This document shows, in pieces, positions 5,747 through 7,123 of a stretch of 7,123 nt of DNA (position 1 is its first letter; the number at the start of each line of letters is the position of its first letter). Both the position numbers and the translations under genes were made by a program. The notes beneath the pieces are model-generated. The model had not been told where the DNA came from, made no database searches, and saw nothing but the letters and a program-made list of their open reading frames with translations. The stretch comes from Spirochaetaceae bacterium (GTDB taxonomy: Bacteria; Spirochaetota; Spirochaetia; Treponematales; Breznakiellaceae): assembly GCA_031258615.1 (NCBI GenBank), contig JAIRMP010000019.1, positions 1 to 7,123 of the forward strand, read 5' to 3'.

Positions 5747-5974
5747 ATGTATCAAGTGGCATACAGTTCAAAAGGTCCTGAAAAAGATAAGCATGGTGTA
5801 TTTTGTACTGCCGGTATGCGCTGCAAAAAATGTAGATGGTTTATAAAAACAACTGTCCGTTCATTTATCATAATGGGAAAGAAAACATCCAGACAAACAA
5901 CTATCTGCGGATTTAATAAAAGGCCTTACGATGATATGCCGCATAACCTGATTACATACAATAGTGAAAAGTAA
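5747..5974 (+). CDS. Small cysteine-containing hypothetical protein
   Basis: A 75-residue product I do not recognise. It has four cysteines, C20, C26, C29 and C54, with a CxxC at GMRCKKCRWF and a later CGFNKRPYDDMP. This spacing would suit a small zinc-binding or iron-sulfur fold, but that is inference. It is basic in the middle (KTTVRSFIIMGKKTSRQ) and has no obvious membrane segment. AGGAG at 5729-5733 lies 13 bases before ATG 5747, which is long; a stop codon (TAA 5744-5746) directly precedes the ATG, so no earlier start is possible in frame. The TAA at 5972-5974 overlaps the strong ribosome site of the next gene, which argues the two are co-transcribed and that this frame is real. Shares no theme with the flagellar genes. 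Confidence 0.5.
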   Translation: MYQVAYSSKGPEKDKHGVFCTAGMRCKKCRWFIKTTVRSFIIMGKKTSRQTTICGFNKRPYDDMPHNLITYNSEK

Positions 5975-5989
5975 GGAGAGGACTTACCG

Positions 5990-6844
5990 ATGACTTATTC
6001 ATGCCTGCATACGCATACATCATTCTGTGACGGGAATGGTACCGTAGAGGATTTCTGCGCGGCCGCTTACAAAAAAAAATTTGTTTCTCTCGGTTTCAGC
6101 GCCCATGCGCCGGTAACAAAAAAAACCGGACTAAAAACAGATTGGCATTTGAGCGATGAATGTTTTGATCAGTACCGCATGACGGTACGCGATGCGCGAA
6201 ACCGCTGGCACGGTAAACTTGATATTTACCTGGGCCTTGAAGTTGATTATATTGACGGTCTTGTTTCAGCATCCGATTTTGACTGCGGGGAATTTGACCT
6301 TGATTACCTCATCGGTTCGGTTCATTATATTACACCATCACGCTGTGTTGACGACTCCCCCGATCAATTTGAAAAACTGTTGAATGAAGATTTTGGTGGA
6401 GACGGGATGGCCCTTGCCGACCGTTACTGGGACTGCATGGAACGAATGATCTACAAAGGCGGCTTTGACATAATAGCTCATGCGGATATAGTAAAAAAAA
6501 ATAATAAAGACGACAAATGGTTTTCTACAACGGATGACCACTACATAAAACGCCTGGAACGGATAGCCTGCGTGATAGCGGAAAGCGGCCTCGTTACAGA
6601 GGTAAACACCGGCGGTCTTAACCGCGGCGTAACTGTTGAACCGTACCCGTCGCCGCATCTCCTGCGGCTGCTTCAAAAAAAGGGCGTACCTGTTATGATT
6701 AACGCGGACGCGCACAGGCCGGAAGATCTGGGGGGCTTTTACGGCGATGCCCGCCGCCTGCTTTTGGAAACCGGCTTTACACGGCACTGCCTTTTTCAGG
6801 GGCGGCTGGACGGCAAGCCGATTTGGAAATCGGAAGCTCTGTAG
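5990..6844 (+). CDS. hisJ: PHP-domain histidinol-phosphatase family protein (HisJ-like)
   Basis: Predicted metal-dependent phosphoesterase of the PHP family; HisJ members hydrolyse L-histidinol phosphate in histidine biosynthesis. The 284-residue length fits HisJ (about 260-280). The metal-site motifs are in order: HTHTSFCDG (H7, H9, D14), FSAHAP (H39), LGLEVDYI (E84), IGSVHYI (H112), IIAHADIVKK (H164), TEVNTGG (E204) and NADAHRPEDLGGF (D240, H242). All expected ligands are present, so it is likely active. The start ATG 5990 has AAGGAGAGG at 5973-5981, the strongest ribosome site in the window. No other his genes are visible, so the physiological substrate is less certain than the fold. The frame ends at TAG 6842-6844 with no terminator visible before the C tract. 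Confidence 0.85.
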   Translation: MTYSCLHTHTSFCDGNGTVEDFCAAAYKKKFVSLGFSAHAPVTKKTGLKTDWHLSDECFDQYRMTVRDARNRWHGKLDIYLGLEVDYIDGLVSASDFDCGEFDLDYLIGSVHYITPSRCVDDSPDQFEKLLNEDFGGDGMALADRYWDCMERMIYKGGFDIIAHADIVKKNNKDDKWFSTTDDHYIKRLERIACVIAESGLVTEVNTGGLNRGVTVEPYPSPHLLRLLQKKGVPVMINADAHRPEDLGGFYGDARRLLLETGFTRHCLFQGRLDGKPIWKSEAL

Positions 6845-6864
6845 CGGAAGCCTGTTTCACAATA

Positions 6865-6876
6865 CCCCCCCCCCCC
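6865..6876. repeat. Homopolymer of 12 C
   Basis: Twelve consecutive C residues lie between the hisJ-like stop and the transposase fragment. Tracts of this length slip in replication and in sequencing, so the true length may vary. It lies 21 bases after the hisJ-like stop and 46 bases before the first in-frame ATG of the transposase frame, within non-coding DNA as far as can be seen. Confidence 0.9.
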
Positions 6877-6922
6877 ATATCCTAAACTTGATCCACAAAT
6901 ATCATGCAGGGTTGGTAATTTC

Positions 6923-7123
6923 ATGCGACACTCTGCTAAAAGCCAAAAACTTTGGGAGGAAAACTTTGACAAACAGGAGATTATCAGGGTACACAGGGAA
7001 GCTGCGATACAGCGGATGGCTGACTATGGAGGTACAATCCTGTTGGTACAGGATACCACGTCCGTAAACTACAACACGCATGTGAAAACGGAGGGGATAG
7101 GGTATATCGGCGATAAGACGCTG
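6923..7123 (+). CDS. IS4/Tn5-type transposase, N-terminally truncated and running off the window
   Basis: The frame reads EIIRVHREAAIQRM, then ILLVQDTTSVNYNTHV, then EGIGYIGDKTL up to the last base. The QDTTS block matches the first catalytic Asp region (EDTTSLSY type) of IS4-family DDE transposases like that of Tn5; here the Asp is codon 44, at 7052-7054. In complete relatives this Asp lies near residue 90-100, after an N-terminal DNA-binding domain. Here only about 43 residues precede it from the ATG at 6923. The frame is open back to the hisJ-like stop, but that upstream part is proline-rich and unlike a transposase. Recognisable similarity begins near 6950. So the 5' end is probably missing through deletion or rearrangement; the 3' part lies outside the window. 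No terminal inverted repeat was identified. Confidence 0.72.
   Translation, partial: MRHSAKSQKLWEENFDKQEIIRVHREAAIQRMADYGGTILLVQDTTSVNYNTHVKTEGIGYIGDKTL

Noticed and set aside
5598..5846. TTG-started frame containing GLVPERGVLPSPSGREKV
   Set aside because: No ribosome site or domain; its second half is a shadow of the better-supported gene at 5747-5974, and it spans the hairpins.
6747..7067. 106-codon frame over the end of the hisJ-like gene and the transposase start
   Set aside because: It is out of frame with both recognisable proteins and shows no motif of its own.

Overview
The window is a stretch of a spirochete motility operon, most likely from a Treponema or close relative. The evidence is gene order (fliK, flgD, flgE, flbD, motA, motB, fliL, all on the + strand) together with the hook protein FlgE, which carries the lysine/cysteine/asparagine set (K165, C178, N179) that spirochetes use to cross-link hook subunits covalently. 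Species cannot be told from this sequence alone.

Layout. Positions 1-519 hold the 3' end of fliK (hook-length control). 529-966 is flgD (hook cap) and 1004-2410 is flgE (hook). Then 2411-3213 holds a block that is not expected in this operon: a ribbon-helix-helix antitoxin-like gene (2472-2807) overlapping a PIN-domain (VapC-like) toxin gene (2785-3213). It is preceded by an extended -10 promoter (TGTTATAAT) embedded in a cluster of small palindromes that look like an autoregulatory operator. The toxin stop overlaps the flbD start as ATGA, so the block is stitched into the operon without a gap. The flagellar series resumes with flbD (3210-3407), motA (3427-4206), motB (4216-4953) and fliL (4966-5514).

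After fliL the expected next genes (fliM, fliY) are absent. Positions 5515-5746 hold no convincing gene but contain three inverted repeats, the first a stable-looking hairpin 43 nt after the fliL stop. A small cysteine-containing hypothetical gene (5747-5974) follows. Its stop codon lies at the edge of the Shine-Dalgarno sequence of a PHP-family histidinol-phosphatase-like gene (hisJ-like, 5990-6844). The last part has a 12-base C tract (6865-6876) and then a transposase of the IS4/Tn5 type that lacks its normal N-terminus and runs off the window edge.

How it fits together. FliK, FlgD and FlgE build the hook; MotA and MotB form the stator; FliL sits at the stator/motor interface; FlbD is a small protein habitually found between flgE and motA. 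The toxin-antitoxin module lies between the hook and stator genes, so its promoter and its repression could influence the downstream stator genes. That regulatory link is inference. The break after fliL next to a transposase remnant suggests local rearrangement.
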